Shown one piece after another: positions 39,983 to 49,796 of a DNA stretch of 64,000 nt. Origin of the DNA: Anammoximicrobium sp964645045 (GTDB taxonomy: Bacteria > Planctomycetota > Planctomycetia > Pirellulales > Pirellulaceae); contig CAZXYZ010000018.1 in the NCBI GenBank assembly GCA_964645045.1, positions 56,271 to 120,270 on the forward strand. Reading direction: 5' to 3'. The number at the start of each line of letters is the position of its first letter. Within the stretch, counting starts at the first letter, position 1. The notes under the pieces were generated by a model that saw only the letters and a list, made by a program, of their open reading frames with translations, made no database searches and had not been told where the DNA came from. The position numbers and the translations under genes are program-made.

Positions 39983-41323
39983 GTGACGGACTTACGCGAA
40001 CACCATCCGCCGGAAGTCAGTTCCGCCGCGCAGAGCTTCTGGCTCTGGGTGCTGGAGACGCTGCAGCTGCCGGCCCGGCGCTGCGCCGCCGATCGCTACG
40101 AGTGTACCGTGCCGGCCGACCGGCGGGCGGACTTCGGTGGCCGGGAGGTAATCCCGTTCTGTTGGGGTGCGGCCGCCGGCGCCGATCTCGAGCGGGCCGG
40201 CGCTCCGGCCGAAGTCCTTGCCGCGGGATGGCCGCTGGGCGACCGGCTGTTGGAGTGCCTCAAGCGACGCGGGCCCGTGGTCCACGCAGCGCCCCGGGGC
40301 CAGCCCGTTAGCATCCACGAACTGGCGGAGCCGCTGTTTGCGCCGTACCGGGTCGACGGCGGCTCGGTGCGGCTGAGCGGCTGTAGTTTGGAGGACCAGC
40401 CGCTGTTGCGCTATACGTACGGGATTCGTCAAGAGAACGCCGATCAAGGCTTGCGGCTGGAACACGTCTACGCCTCGCCCCAACAGCAGCCGATCGAGGA
40501 GGATCTATTGGCCGCGCTGCGGGTCCACGACTTGACTCCCCTCGCAGCCCGGCCGCCACAACTGCCCGACGAAAAAATTGCCGCTTGGCTGGCTCACGGC
40601 GAACGGCAGACGCCGCGGCTGGCGGGCGACCGCCGCGCGGATTTTTTGCTGACGACGGTGATCTGGTGCAAACGCGCCAGTGGCAAGCTACTGTTTGAAC
40701 TGGGCGACAGTTCGGCGGAACGGAGTTTCGATCTGTGGGCGCAGCAACTGGTCGATGGCACGGCCCTGCCGCCGCCGTTCCGCTGTTCGGCGACCGGCCG
40801 CGAGTCGTATCATCTGGTGGCCACGGACGACGGACGGATCACCGTCGCCGACGCCATTGCCCGCTGCGAGCATTCGGGACGGCGGGTGCTGGATTCGGAC
40901 TTGAAGACCTGTGCCGTCACGGGCCGCCGCGTACTGGGCGAGTTCCTGAGTACGTGCTCGGTGAGCGACGAAAGCGTCCTGGCCGGCGAATTGGTGAGCT
41001 GTGCCCAGTGCCGGCAACAAGTCAGTCCGCACGCCATCTCGGGAGGCCGCTGCCGGGCGTGCCGATCGCTCCAGCCGGTGACGCCCGACGACCCGCGGCT
41101 GGCCCGGATTCTGGGCGAGTATCCCAAGCTGGACCACTGGCCCCGGTGGCAGCTGGCCGAGACGGCCAGCGTGTACGTTTTGACGGCCCGGTCCCTGCTG
41201 CGGCGTCTGTTGTTGGTGCTGGACAAAGAGTCGCTGGAAGCCAGACGCGTGGCCGAGGGCTTCCGCCTGACGCGCCAGTGGCCGGAGATTCCGCCGGCGC
41301 AGTGGGACGAGTTTCTGGGGTGA
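39983..41323 (+). CDS. Cysteine-rich hypothetical protein
   Basis: Start placed at GTG 39983 after GAGGCGAGAG; a GTG at 39947 is the alternative. About 446 residues with no membrane segment. Residues about 280-370 contain regularly spaced cysteines: ARCEHSGRRVLDSDLKTCAV, TGRRVLGEFLSTCSVSDESV, LAGELVSCAQCRQQVSP and GGRCRACRSL. The repeated (S/T)GRRVL.xxL.TC unit and CxxC pairs look like a zinc-ribbon array. The N-terminal half has no motif I know. It starts 51 bp after the voltage-sensor gene and may share its transcript. I do not recognise the family. Confidence 0.7.
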   Translation: MTDLREHHPPEVSSAAQSFWLWVLETLQLPARRCAADRYECTVPADRRADFGGREVIPFCWGAAAGADLERAGAPAEVLAAGWPLGDRLLECLKRRGPVVHAAPRGQPVSIHELAEPLFAPYRVDGGSVRLSGCSLEDQPLLRYTYGIRQENADQGLRLEHVYASPQQQPIEEDLLAALRVHDLTPLAARPPQLPDEKIAAWLAHGERQTPRLAGDRRADFLLTTVIWCKRASGKLLFELGDSSAERSFDLWAQQLVDGTALPPPFRCSATGRESYHLVATDDGRITVADAIARCEHSGRRVLDSDLKTCAVTGRRVLGEFLSTCSVSDESVLAGELVSCAQCRQQVSPHAISGGRCRACRSLQPVTPDDPRLARILGEYPKLDHWPRWQLAETASVYVLTARSLLRRLLLVLDKESLEARRVAEGFRLTRQWPEIPPAQWDEFLG

Positions 41324-41532
41324 GCCGAAGAGAGCCACCGTCATCGGTCGCTCCGTAGCAACCGGGGATGCCCACGCGAGGCCGTGCATCGTGTAGCAAC
41401 CAACGTAAGGATCGGCGAATCAATTACTGTCGCATTGTCGCATTTCGCTCGGCGAACGGGCGTTCTTTCGCGGAGCGAAAGACGACACTGGTTTCTCAAA
41501 CGGTGCTTAGCTCTGCTCGTCTTGCCCTATCG

Positions 41533-41910
41533 TTACCGCCAAGTCCACCGACCTGCGACCTTTCCGTCACTGTCAACAGCAACAACTCCCTTAACGCCGT
41601 CGCGTTCCCACACTCGCATGGAATACGTCTCCGGCTCGCCGTACTTCATGCACTTTTCGTTTGAAGCGGCATACATCGTTACCGGCGAGATCAGGATGCC
41701 ATCTTGTTCAGTAACGCTATCCGGGGTCGAGCCGATGATGGCGTTGGCTTCGTCCGGCGATATGCCAAGAGGCAGGGATGCAACGGTGACCTCGAATTGC
41801 GAGATCGGGCGCGGCGACTCGATGCGCGAGTACGCGAGTCCGAATGCCATCAAGGTGACAACGGTCGTTGCAATTGCAAGCACAATGAGGCGAACGCGTT
41901 TAACTTTCAT
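41533..41910 (-). CDS. Small membrane-anchored hypothetical protein (BamE/SmpA-like fold possible)
   Basis: A 125-residue protein from ATG 41910, with CAGGAG 7 bases upstream. The N-terminus is a signal anchor (VKRVRLIVLAIATTVVTLMA). The mature part has LPLGISPDEANAIIGSTPDS, which resembles the 'G.s.eev..liG.Pd' helix-turn of SmpA/BamE-type small domains, followed by beta-strand-like segments ending AVDSDGKVAGRWTWR. Probably periplasmic. The GC content is lower than in nearby genes. The longer frame upstream to 42141 has no start signal. Confidence 0.68.
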   Translation of the reverse strand: MKVKRVRLIVLAIATTVVTLMAFGLAYSRIESPRPISQFEVTVASLPLGISPDEANAIIGSTPDSVTEQDGILISPVTMYAASNEKCMKYGEPETYSMRVWERDGVKGVVAVDSDGKVAGRWTWR

Positions 41911-42090
41911 TTTAGGACTCCTGTCAGTTAGGGGTGCGATGAGCAGTATTGTATTTAGAAAATCTCGAATAACAATGGACCAGGAATCTGCGGAATTCTC
42001 AGGAACCACCAAGGCAGCTGGGAAGGGAGAAAGACTGCTGGAGCGAGCGTGAGAAGCCCTGTGGGTGTCGAGGAAGCGGTGGTGCGACGG

Positions 42091-42492
42091 TAGCAACGGA
42101 GGCCGAAATAACTTCCCGGTTTCAGTGGGAACTGGCGGCATGTCGGGGACGTCGCCGGTTCACATCACGGGGTCCGAGGCTACGTTGCGGGGCCGTCTGG
42201 CCTGCGTCACCACGCTGCTCGCCAGCGTGGGACGGTGTTCAAAACCAGAGCGAATCCACCAAGAAATCCGTTGCTTCGCCACCACGCTGCTTGCCAGCGT
42301 GGAGCGGTGTTCACGGTGATCGACGCAGTAATCGAGACGAGGTCTAGTCGGAAACATGGCCCCACGCTGACAAGCAGCGTGGTGGCCGAAGAGGTCGCGG
42401 GGCGGGGCGATCTCTGGTTCTGAACACGGCTCCACGCTGACAAGCAGCGTGGTGGCCGGAATCCGGGAAGTTATTTCGACCGCCGTTGCTAC
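42091..42492. repeat. 400-bp composite palindrome (CCACGCTG family)
   Basis: Outer arms of about 30 bp at 42091-42120 and 42463-42492 (GTAGCAACGG.GG.CGAAATAACTTCCCGG and its complement). Inside are four copies of a smaller hairpin: two as CCACGCTGCTTGCCAGCGTGG (about 42210, 42281) and two inverted as CCACGCTGACAAGCAGCGTGG (about 42362, 42432). It occupies the gene-free stretch 41911-42519. The right outer arm sequence recurs at about 46770-46797. Confidence 0.85.
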
Positions 42493-42519
42493 TTGGCGTG
42501 GATGCTGGATTACCTGGTT

Positions 42520-44619
42520 TCATCCGCCCGTCCGTTCTCCAGCGATCCCTGCTGCGTCATCCCTGCCTGCCAGCGGCCGGCGCTGGCCGTCGACTTCGCT
42601 TGATCCGCCAAGGTGATTTTTGTCAAAGCGGAACGTAATCTGTCCCAGCTGGACCAGGATCGCCGCGTCAGCGTTTTCCGCGGTGGCCGGATCGACCGAT
42701 TCGACGCTCGCGCCGGCCGCGGTCAGAACATGCAGGAACCAATCCTCGCGTGCCGCCTCGGCGGGAGAGAGTTCGATGCGGCACTGAGGGGCAGGGCCCG
42801 TGTCGCGCTGCGGGGGATACGCGGCGCCGCCGTAGCGATACAGGTTGTCTCCGTCCTGCAACCGAACCTCCGCCGTTCGAGGCAGCAGCGTTTGCACGAA
42901 CAGCCGCCCCGCGCCGTTGGTAATCGTCCAGCTGGGATGCTGACCCAACGGCCGGCTCATCGCTTGCAACAGCCACGTCTTCTTGAAGTTCGGATCCCGC
43001 GCGACGACACGGTCCAAAATCACGAACGTGCCGGGACGCACGAATACGATTTGCCGCGTAAACGACTCCAACTTGTCAGGCGAATAGGCCCGCGAACAAT
43101 CGGCGGCCACGTACACGTACACCCCGGTGTCCTCAAAGGCGACCAGGTCCGCGATGTCGTACCGCGTGCGGTCCTTTTGCCAGGCGGCGGGATCGGAGAC
43201 GGCGCCGTTGTGGTGCGGCCAATTGTGCGTCTGGCCGCCGTCGTTGCCCATCACTCGCCCGGCGCGGATCGCGGGCCATTTCTCGGCAGGGTCGTGGACC
43301 AGGATCGTGCTATGGGCGATCGTCCGCAAATGATAGTTCACGTCGTGCAGCGTGCCGAAACCGTCATAATGGCCGCCGTCACCGGCCAGTTCGGCGTGCC
43401 GGTGGATCGCAAAATGGCCCACGTCCAAGTGCTGGTGCGCCGTGAACCGGTCGCCGCACTTGAAAAAGAAATACGTCGCGTCTTCGTCCCACGAACTGCG
43501 GGCAAAGACATAGCCGGAACCGGGGCTGACATGAGCCAGCCGGAATGTTTTCAGGTCCCCTTGAGGAACGGTCGAGTCGCGCCACAGGAAATCCTTGTAG
43601 GCATAAACGCCGACACTTGAACGCGGTGTGGTTTCGTTGAACGTGTGAACGGCTTGATGGTCGGGATCGTCGCGGAAACGATTGACCAGGATGCGGCGCG
43701 CGGACAAAGCCTTGTCGCGGTCGCCGCCGAACAAGCGGCCGCCGCCGTCGCCCATCGGCACGGGACGCCGCGAGCGATAGCCGTCGATCCCCGGATAGGT
43801 CTCGAACATCCCGGCTACCGCCCGCTGGCCGTAGAATTTCGGAGCGGCCGCGTAGTGGTCCGCGCCTTCGCAGAACCGGGCGACTTCACAGAACACCAGC
43901 CATTCGTACAGCCAGTAGTTTATGTAGTAGCCTTCCGCCCAGCTGCCGCCGTCGCCCGCCAGTTCCAGGGCCGGGGCGGCGCGGCTCCGGTAGTCCTGTT
44001 CGAGCGTCCGCAGGCTCTCCTCGGCGCGCGGATTCTCGTAAAACGTGGCGTAGCACGCCAGGCCGATGCCCCCGTTCTTGTAGCCGTACCAGGCGTTGTG
44101 AAAAACGTGCGTCTCCGACTGGACGTTGGCTGCGATCGTCCGGTTCATGTAGTCGTGAAAGCGGGTCCGTTCGTCCGGCGTCCAGTGCTCGTGGCACAAG
44201 TCGTACACGACGGCACACCGGGCCAGGTCATGGCCAAACGTCTCGTGTCCCACGCGGATCGGGCCGCGGATCGTCTGCAGCGCCTGGTCGATCGCTTGCC
44301 GGCCCAAGCCGGCGTCCTGCTCGATCGCGCAAACCAGCGACAGGGAAACCAGCTTCGACCATTCGTCGGCCTGCTGTTCGCGGGCCACGCTGACGACGCG
44401 GCGATACGCGTCGGCCCGCTCGCGAGCCAACTGTTGCAGCCGTTGGCGCGAGCCGAACAGCCGCGGGTGCTGGCGTGGCACGGGGTGCAAAGCGGCAGGC
44501 GCCGCGTAACGTGCTTCCACCGTATCTCCGCGGCCCACTGCCGGACAGACGGTTATCAACACCAGCCATAACCAACGGCCGCCGCTCAAGGAACCGGCCG
44601 TCGTTCGCGATGCGTTCAT
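42520..44619 (-). CDS. Exported heparinase II/III-family polysaccharide lyase
   Basis: A 699-residue protein from ATG 44619, with CAGGAGA 7 bases upstream. The leader is a signal peptide (GGRWLWLVLITVCPAVGRGD). Residues 60-330 form the helical toroid typical of uronate lyases (HNAWYGYKNGGIGLACYATF, GDGGSWAEGYYINYWLYEWL with Asn/Tyr/His active-site candidates). Residues 400-650 are the heparinase II/III beta-sandwich domain (FFFKCGDRFTAHQHLDVGHF, YHLRTIAHSTILVHDP). The enzyme would cleave acidic polysaccharides by beta-elimination outside the cytoplasmic membrane, matching the carbohydrate-active setting. The start region further upstream (to 44973) does not look coding. Confidence 0.85.
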   Translation of the reverse strand: MNASRTTAGSLSGGRWLWLVLITVCPAVGRGDTVEARYAAPAALHPVPRQHPRLFGSRQRLQQLARERADAYRRVVSVAREQQADEWSKLVSLSLVCAIEQDAGLGRQAIDQALQTIRGPIRVGHETFGHDLARCAVVYDLCHEHWTPDERTRFHDYMNRTIAANVQSETHVFHNAWYGYKNGGIGLACYATFYENPRAEESLRTLEQDYRSRAAPALELAGDGGSWAEGYYINYWLYEWLVFCEVARFCEGADHYAAAPKFYGQRAVAGMFETYPGIDGYRSRRPVPMGDGGGRLFGGDRDKALSARRILVNRFRDDPDHQAVHTFNETTPRSSVGVYAYKDFLWRDSTVPQGDLKTFRLAHVSPGSGYVFARSSWDEDATYFFFKCGDRFTAHQHLDVGHFAIHRHAELAGDGGHYDGFGTLHDVNYHLRTIAHSTILVHDPAEKWPAIRAGRVMGNDGGQTHNWPHHNGAVSDPAAWQKDRTRYDIADLVAFEDTGVYVYVAADCSRAYSPDKLESFTRQIVFVRPGTFVILDRVVARDPNFKKTWLLQAMSRPLGQHPSWTITNGAGRLFVQTLLPRTAEVRLQDGDNLYRYGGAAYPPQRDTGPAPQCRIELSPAEAAREDWFLHVLTAAGASVESVDPATAENADAAILVQLGQITFRFDKNHLGGSSEVDGQRRPLAGRDDAAGIAGERTGG

Positions 44620-45004
44620 CGAATGTCTCCTGAATGTCCATTCACCGCGGTTGACCGTAGCCCGGTCGTGCAGACGTGTCAAGACGCGGAAGGGCGAGAC
44701 ACTGCGGTTGAAGCTGCTAGGGCGATTGACGGCGACCGGCTTGCGGCCGAAACTACGGTCCAGCGAAGGAACTGCTTGCGGTGCGCTGCTTCGTTGCCTG
44801 CGGTTTGCGAGGCTCAGCCTGGGTTGACAGAACAGACGAATTGACTGAACGGAGAGTTGACCCTGGTTTCGTTTCGTTAGACAAAAAGATTGATGACAAA
44901 AACATGAGAGGAATCCCGCATTCCCGCGGGACATTTTTGGGGTTGCCAGACGACCTGCGCGCAGTTCAGGCAATCCCTAGCCGATACCCCGCGGACCACC
45001 ATCC
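44620..45004. other. Divergent promoter region between the lyase and antiporter genes
   Basis: 385 bp with no gene accepted. It must hold the promoters of both genes; no repeat or regulatory signature was identified. Confidence 0.4.
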
Positions 45005-46345
45005 ATGCCCTTGACCTTCCCCCTCTTTGCCGCCGACGGCATCAAGAGCGAGCAGATGCTGTTCACCGTCCTGGTCCAGCTGCTGGTCATCATGGCGGCG
45101 GCCCGGATCTTCGGCTCGTTGTTTCGCGCCCTGCGGCAGCCGATTGTGGTCGGCGAGATTGCGGCCGGCCTGGTCCTGGGACCGTCGTGCTTCGGCCACT
45201 TCTTTCCCGAAACTTCGGCCGCCATTTTCGATCCTGCGGTCAGCGATGTGTTCGGGGTGCTCAGCCAGTTAGGCCTGATCCTGCTGCTGTTTGTGGTGGG
45301 TCTGGAGTTTGACTTCAGCCACTTGAAGTTCCACGGCCGCTCCGCCGTCGCCATTTCGCTGACGGGCATCCTGTTGCCTTTCGCCCTGGGCGGTGCGCTG
45401 GGCCTGGCGATGCATCCGCACTTGGAGCCGACGGCGTCCGGCGAACCGGCGTCCTTGGCGGGATTCCTCCTGTTCATGGGGGTCGCGATGTCGATCACCG
45501 CGATCCCGATCTTGGGCCGGCTGATGATGGAACTGAATATCACGCGGACCAGGATCGGGGCGATTACGATTTCGGCCGCGGCCCTGGACGATGCCTGCGG
45601 CTGGATCCTGCTGGCCACGATTTCGAGCGTCGTCCAGGCCCGGTTCCAGGTCTGGGTCACGCTGACGATGGTCGCCCAGACTATCGTTTTTTTTCTGTTC
45701 GTGCTGCTGGTTCTCCGCCCGCTGCTGAAACGATTTGTGCGGCGTGCGCTCGAACGCAGCGAAGGTGACATGGGCATGAACAGCCTGGCGGTGATCTACG
45801 GGATTCTGTTCCTGTGTGCGTTGGTGACCAGCATGATCGGCATTTTTGCGATCTTCGGGGCGTTTTTGCTGGGAACCGTGCTGTCCGACGAGCCGCAATT
45901 CCGGGACGTCATGATCCGCCATCTGCGGAACTTCCTGACCGTCATTTTCCTGCCGATCTTCTTCACTTACACCGGCTTGCGGACGGACCTCGGCACGCTG
46001 CATTCGCCGCTGCAGTGGACGCTGTTCCTGGCCGTGCTCGGCGGTGCGGTGGCTGGCAAGTTGGGCGGTTGCGGTTTCGCGGCATGGTGGAGCGGTTTCT
46101 CGGCCCGCGAGTCGCTGTGCATCGGCACGATGATGAACACGAGGGCGCTGATGGAGCTGATCGTGATCAACGTCGGCCGCGACCTGGGAGTGCTGCCGGA
46201 CAGCGTGTTCTGCATGTTGGTGTTGATGGCCCTGGCGACCACGATCATGACCACGCCGATGCTGTTGCGTTTCATGCGGGGGACGGAATTGGAGCCGTTC
46301 ATCAACGTCAGCGGCTTCTTGGGGCCCGGCCGCATTCCGGGTTGA
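45005..46345 (+). CDS. Kef-type cation:proton antiporter (CPA2 family)
   Basis: A 446-residue protein with about 12-13 helices. The family features are QPIVVGEIAAGLVLGPSCFG near residue 45-64, LLFVVGLEFDFSHLKFHGRS, and ISAAALDDACGWILLATISS with the conserved acidic pair (LDDACG) where CPA2 exchangers bind the cation. It lacks a C-terminal TrkA-N/RCK domain, so regulation by nucleotides is unlikely. Likely swaps K+ or Na+ for H+ across the cytoplasmic membrane. Monocistronic; ATG 45005, ribosome site weak. Confidence 0.92.
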   Translation: MPLTFPLFAADGIKSEQMLFTVLVQLLVIMAAARIFGSLFRALRQPIVVGEIAAGLVLGPSCFGHFFPETSAAIFDPAVSDVFGVLSQLGLILLLFVVGLEFDFSHLKFHGRSAVAISLTGILLPFALGGALGLAMHPHLEPTASGEPASLAGFLLFMGVAMSITAIPILGRLMMELNITRTRIGAITISAAALDDACGWILLATISSVVQARFQVWVTLTMVAQTIVFFLFVLLVLRPLLKRFVRRALERSEGDMGMNSLAVIYGILFLCALVTSMIGIFAIFGAFLLGTVLSDEPQFRDVMIRHLRNFLTVIFLPIFFTYTGLRTDLGTLHSPLQWTLFLAVLGGAVAGKLGGCGFAAWWSGFSARESLCIGTMMNTRALMELIVINVGRDLGVLPDSVFCMLVLMALATTIMTTPMLLRFMRGTELEPFINVSGFLGPGRIPG

Positions 46346-46457
46346 AGCGGAGTGTTTCCGTCTCGCCCGGACGGTTGGAGCTTCTCTCTTGCGCCGTGGG
46401 AGAAAGTGACTAGCATCGGGAGATGATTCACGTTCAAGTTGGTTCCGCGATCAGACG

Positions 46458-46797
46458 TTAGTCGGCTTCAGCCGACTCCCTGTTGCCACCAGCTTCAGCT
46501 GGTGGTAGCGTTGCCACACGCCGTTTCAGGGAGCCGGCTTCAGCCGGGCTTCTCGATCCGGGTTCCAACCGAATGACCGAGCGACACGGCGGACTCCTCA
46601 TTCGCAGGGGGAATGGCGTCTCAAGACTTGACGAGAAGTCCGGCTGAAGCCGGCTGAGGTGGGCGAGCCGCTCCGGTATCCACCAGCTGAAGCTGGTGGC
46701 AGACTGGGAGCCGACTAAAGTCGGCTAACAAAGACCATGTCACCGATCAGAAAGGACTCCACGAAATCGGGAAGTTATTGCGACCTCCATTGCTAGA
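46458..46797. repeat. Large nested palindrome of CTTCAG-centred hairpins
   Basis: Three hairpins on the left are mirrored in reverse order on the right. Left: GTTAGTCGGCTTCAGCCGAC (46458), CCACCAGCTTCAGCTGGTGG (46487-46506), GAGCCGGCTTCAGCCGGG (about 46531). Right: GTCCGGCTGAAGCCGGCTGA (about 46638), CCACCAGCTGAAGCTGGTGG (46680-46699), GAGCCGACTAAAGTCGGCTA (46709). Just beyond, at about 46770-46797, is a copy of the end of the 42091-42492 element (GGGAAGTTATTGCGACCTCC). It fills most of the gene-free stretch 46346-46965. Confidence 0.88.
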
Positions 46798-46965
46798 TGC
46801 CGATCATCGAACCGCCGCAACCCGTGATCTCCGCGGATGCATTGCGGTTTTCCAGCCGTGAAATACAATGACGCCTGCGGCACTTGCAGCGGACGACGGG
46901 TGCGTCCGGCCGACGCGCCGCATCAGAATCCCCCCAAGTCCGTCACCAAGCAGAGGAAAACCGGG

Positions 46966-48048
46966 ATGAGCCAAACGACCACTTCAGGGGCTGCCGCCAA
47001 TGCCGCGCAGGGCCCGAACTCCAATCTTCCGCAAATCACGATCCACACCGGGGGCGTGCTGCAACGTATCTTCTGCTGGCTCGGCTGGACGGGCTGTTTT
47101 GTGTTTCTGATGCTGTTCCTGGGCCTGTCCTTCGGACTGCGGGAGTACTTCGACACGACGCACGGGATTCAGGAGCGGTACCATTCGGGATCGAAACACG
47201 CCCGCGACAAGATCGCTATCATCACGATCGACGGCGTGATCATGGAAGGCGACGGCTTTGTCAAGCACCAGATCGATCGTATCCGCGACGACGAAAACGT
47301 CAAAGCAATCGTGGTCCGCGTGAACTCGCCCGGCGGCACCATCACCGGGTCCGACTACATCCATCATCACCTGGTCCGACTGCGCCAGGAAAAGAAGGTG
47401 CCCTTGGTCGTCAGCATGGGCGGGATTGCGGCCAGCGGCGGGTACTATCTGGCGATGGCCGTCGGCGACCAGCCGAAGTCGATTTACGCGGAACCGACGA
47501 CCACCACGGGCTCGATCGGTGTGATCGTTCCCCATTACGACCTGAGCGGTCTGCTGACGCAATTCAACGTCAAGGACGATTCGATTGTCAGCCATCCGCG
47601 CAAGCAGATCATGACCATGACGAAACCGATCTCGGATGAAGACCGGAAGATTATCCAGGTCTACGTCGACGAGGCGTTCGCGCGGTTCAAGGACATTGTC
47701 AAAGGTGGCAGGCCCGTGTTCCGCGACGCGCCGGCGAAGCTGGACGAGCTGGCCACCGGCGAGATTTTCACCGCGGGACAGGCCAAGAAGTTCGGCCTGG
47801 TGGACGAAACGGGATTCATCGAAGACGCGATCGACCGGGCGATCGAACTGGCGAAGTTGAACAAGGAACAGACGCGCATCGTCGCGTTTGAACCGCCGCC
47901 TGCGCTGTTCGACGTCCCGTTCCTCAGCGCCGCCGGCTCCCAGCGTTCCGCGCTGGCCCTGGTCCTGGACCTGCATACGCCGCAAGCCTACTATCTGGCC
48001 ACCACGCTGCCGCCGCTGGTCACCCAGCAAACCGGCGCCCAGCCCTGA
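46966..48048 (+). CDS. sppA: Signal peptide peptidase SppA-type serine protease
   Basis: A 360-residue protein from ATG 46966, with AGAGGAAAA upstream. A membrane helix at about 33-58 precedes the S49 peptidase domain: AIITIDGVIMEG, VVRVNSPGGTITGSDYIHHH, the nucleophile Ser157 in MGGIAASGGYYLAMAVGD, and TTTGSIGVIVPHYDLSGLL. This is the short, single-domain form of SppA (about 300-360 residues), which oligomerises and digests cleaved signal peptides in or at the membrane; some relatives are sohB-like. The catalytic lysine should lie in the SKPR-type segment after 'VKDDSIVSHPRKQIMTM', but I cannot fix it by eye. The longer frame from 46837 is not favoured. Confidence 0.9.
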   Translation: MSQTTTSGAAANAAQGPNSNLPQITIHTGGVLQRIFCWLGWTGCFVFLMLFLGLSFGLREYFDTTHGIQERYHSGSKHARDKIAIITIDGVIMEGDGFVKHQIDRIRDDENVKAIVVRVNSPGGTITGSDYIHHHLVRLRQEKKVPLVVSMGGIAASGGYYLAMAVGDQPKSIYAEPTTTTGSIGVIVPHYDLSGLLTQFNVKDDSIVSHPRKQIMTMTKPISDEDRKIIQVYVDEAFARFKDIVKGGRPVFRDAPAKLDELATGEIFTAGQAKKFGLVDETGFIEDAIDRAIELAKLNKEQTRIVAFEPPPALFDVPFLSAAGSQRSALALVLDLHTPQAYYLATTLPPLVTQQTGAQP

Positions 48049-48118
48049 CGCCGATCCGGATTCCTGGAGACTTGCCAAGCTTCCGCAAGAATCGCCCTCG
48101 CGGTCTGCAGCGACGAGA

Positions 48119-49522
48119 TCAGGCGGCGCGCGGCCGGTCCATCGCGGTCAGTTCGCGGTGCAGGATGTTCAGCAGCGTTTGCAGAAAGACGACGATCATC
48201 GGGCCGACCAGGATTCCGATCGGGCCCAGCGCCTGAACGCCGCCCAGGACGCTCAACAGCGCCAGCAGGGGATGCAACTTTGACCGGCCCTGCAGCACCC
48301 ACGGCTTGATGAAATTGTCGGCGGTCGAAACGATGGCCGCGCCGTAAACGGCCAGCAGGATGGCCGGCCAAGTCCGCTCGTCGTACACGTACAGCCACAA
48401 GCAGGCGGGCAGCCAGACCGCCGTGGCTCCGATGAACGGCACCAGCGCCATCACCATCGTCAACAACGTCAGCAGGAACACGGACGGCAACCCCGCCAGC
48501 CAATAGCCCACACCGGCCAGGATTCCCTGGGCGACCGCCGACAACAGCGTTGCCAACACGACCGCGCGACTGATCTGATCGAATTCGTCAACCAGTTCCC
48601 GTTCGTAACGGTCGTCCAGCGGCGATAGCCGCATCAGGGTCAAGATGATGCTGGGGCCGTCCAGCAGAAAGAAATAGATGGACACGGCCATGACGAAGCC
48701 GCCGAGGATCAATTGACCGGCAAACGCGGTCGTGGCGCCGCCGACGGCCAGCAGCCAGGCCTGAGCCTTGTCCAGGATGCTTGCCCGCCACCGGCGGATT
48801 ACATCGTCGCTTGGGTTCGCCAGTTCGATCAGCTGAGCGCGATACGGTCCTCCGCACAGGGCAACTCGGAATTCATGAAAATGGCGGAGTGCGGATGCCA
48901 GGGCGTCTCCGTACTCGGGTGTTCTCGGCGCGTGGGATGCCAGCGTTTGCAAATCCTGCACCAAATGGTCCATGTTGACCTGTGGAAGCGTCTCCGACTC
49001 GACCACCTGCCGTTGCAACTGCGCGACCATCGCCAGCAGATGATCGGGCGTGGCGGGCGGATCTGCCGGGCGAGTTTGTTTCGCCGCGATCCGCGAGTCC
49101 GAATCCGTTTGCCGGGCCAGGGATCGCAATGCCGCGTCGACCGCTTGGACGTCGCCTGCCAGCGGCAGATCCAGATCGAGCCGCTTACGCAGTTTGGCGA
49201 CTTTGTCCCGAATCGTGCCGACTTCCAGCGTCGTCACAATGGCCGTGCCTTCGATGGCCGCCAGGGTGCCGATCCCGAACGCCGGCACCAGGACGATCAG
49301 CAGGATGGCCGCCGTCGTCAAGCCGGCCGCTAAGTGCTGACGGTCCCGGCACCGCAACAGGATCCAGGCGTATAACGGCCGGAACATAACCACGCATAGG
49401 GCCGCCAGAAACAGCGGGATGAGGAAGCCGGCCATCACCTTGATGAACAGTCCGCCGATGACCAGGATAATAACGATCAAAAGACCGAAAGATACGATAT
49501 GGGACTTTTGTGATGGTTCCAT
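48119..49522 (-). CDS. AI-2E family permease
   Basis: A 467-residue membrane protein with the AI-2E (PerM/TqsA, formerly UPF0118) topology: three helices at the N-terminus (VSFGLLIVIILVIGGLFIKV, AGFLIPLFLAALCVVMFRPL), a long soluble insert (about 95-250), then five helices including GGFVMAVSIYFFLLDGPSII, the ALVPFIGATAVWLPACLWLY segment and the family end motif GGVQALGPIGILVGPMIVVF. The ATG at 49522 has AGGAAGG upstream. Despite the family name, transport of autoinducer-2 has been shown for few members, and some are Na+/H+ antiporters. It is convergent with sppA, 70 bp apart. Confidence 0.92.
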   Translation of the reverse strand: MEPSQKSHIVSFGLLIVIILVIGGLFIKVMAGFLIPLFLAALCVVMFRPLYAWILLRCRDRQHLAAGLTTAAILLIVLVPAFGIGTLAAIEGTAIVTTLEVGTIRDKVAKLRKRLDLDLPLAGDVQAVDAALRSLARQTDSDSRIAAKQTRPADPPATPDHLLAMVAQLQRQVVESETLPQVNMDHLVQDLQTLASHAPRTPEYGDALASALRHFHEFRVALCGGPYRAQLIELANPSDDVIRRWRASILDKAQAWLLAVGGATTAFAGQLILGGFVMAVSIYFFLLDGPSIILTLMRLSPLDDRYERELVDEFDQISRAVVLATLLSAVAQGILAGVGYWLAGLPSVFLLTLLTMVMALVPFIGATAVWLPACLWLYVYDERTWPAILLAVYGAAIVSTADNFIKPWVLQGRSKLHPLLALLSVLGGVQALGPIGILVGPMIVVFLQTLLNILHRELTAMDRPRAA

Positions 49523-49796
49523 AAAGCGGGCCTTCCTGACGCGAGGCGGGGACCAAACTGGCTACGCGAGCAGTGTAAGGTGTCAAATGGTAAGTGAGAA
49601 GTCGTCATCATGTTTCCATCCAGGTTCCCGTCACCTTGATCCTGCGGCCTTGATCCTGCGGCCCGCGCGGGCATAATACGCCTGTTGCGAAACCCGGCCG
49701 CTGTTCGGGTGCCGGACTTTGGCCCGGGCAACCGATCGTTTGGCGGGCGGCATTCGCCCATTACTAGCGCACGACTTGACGAGGGAGAAAGTGTAC

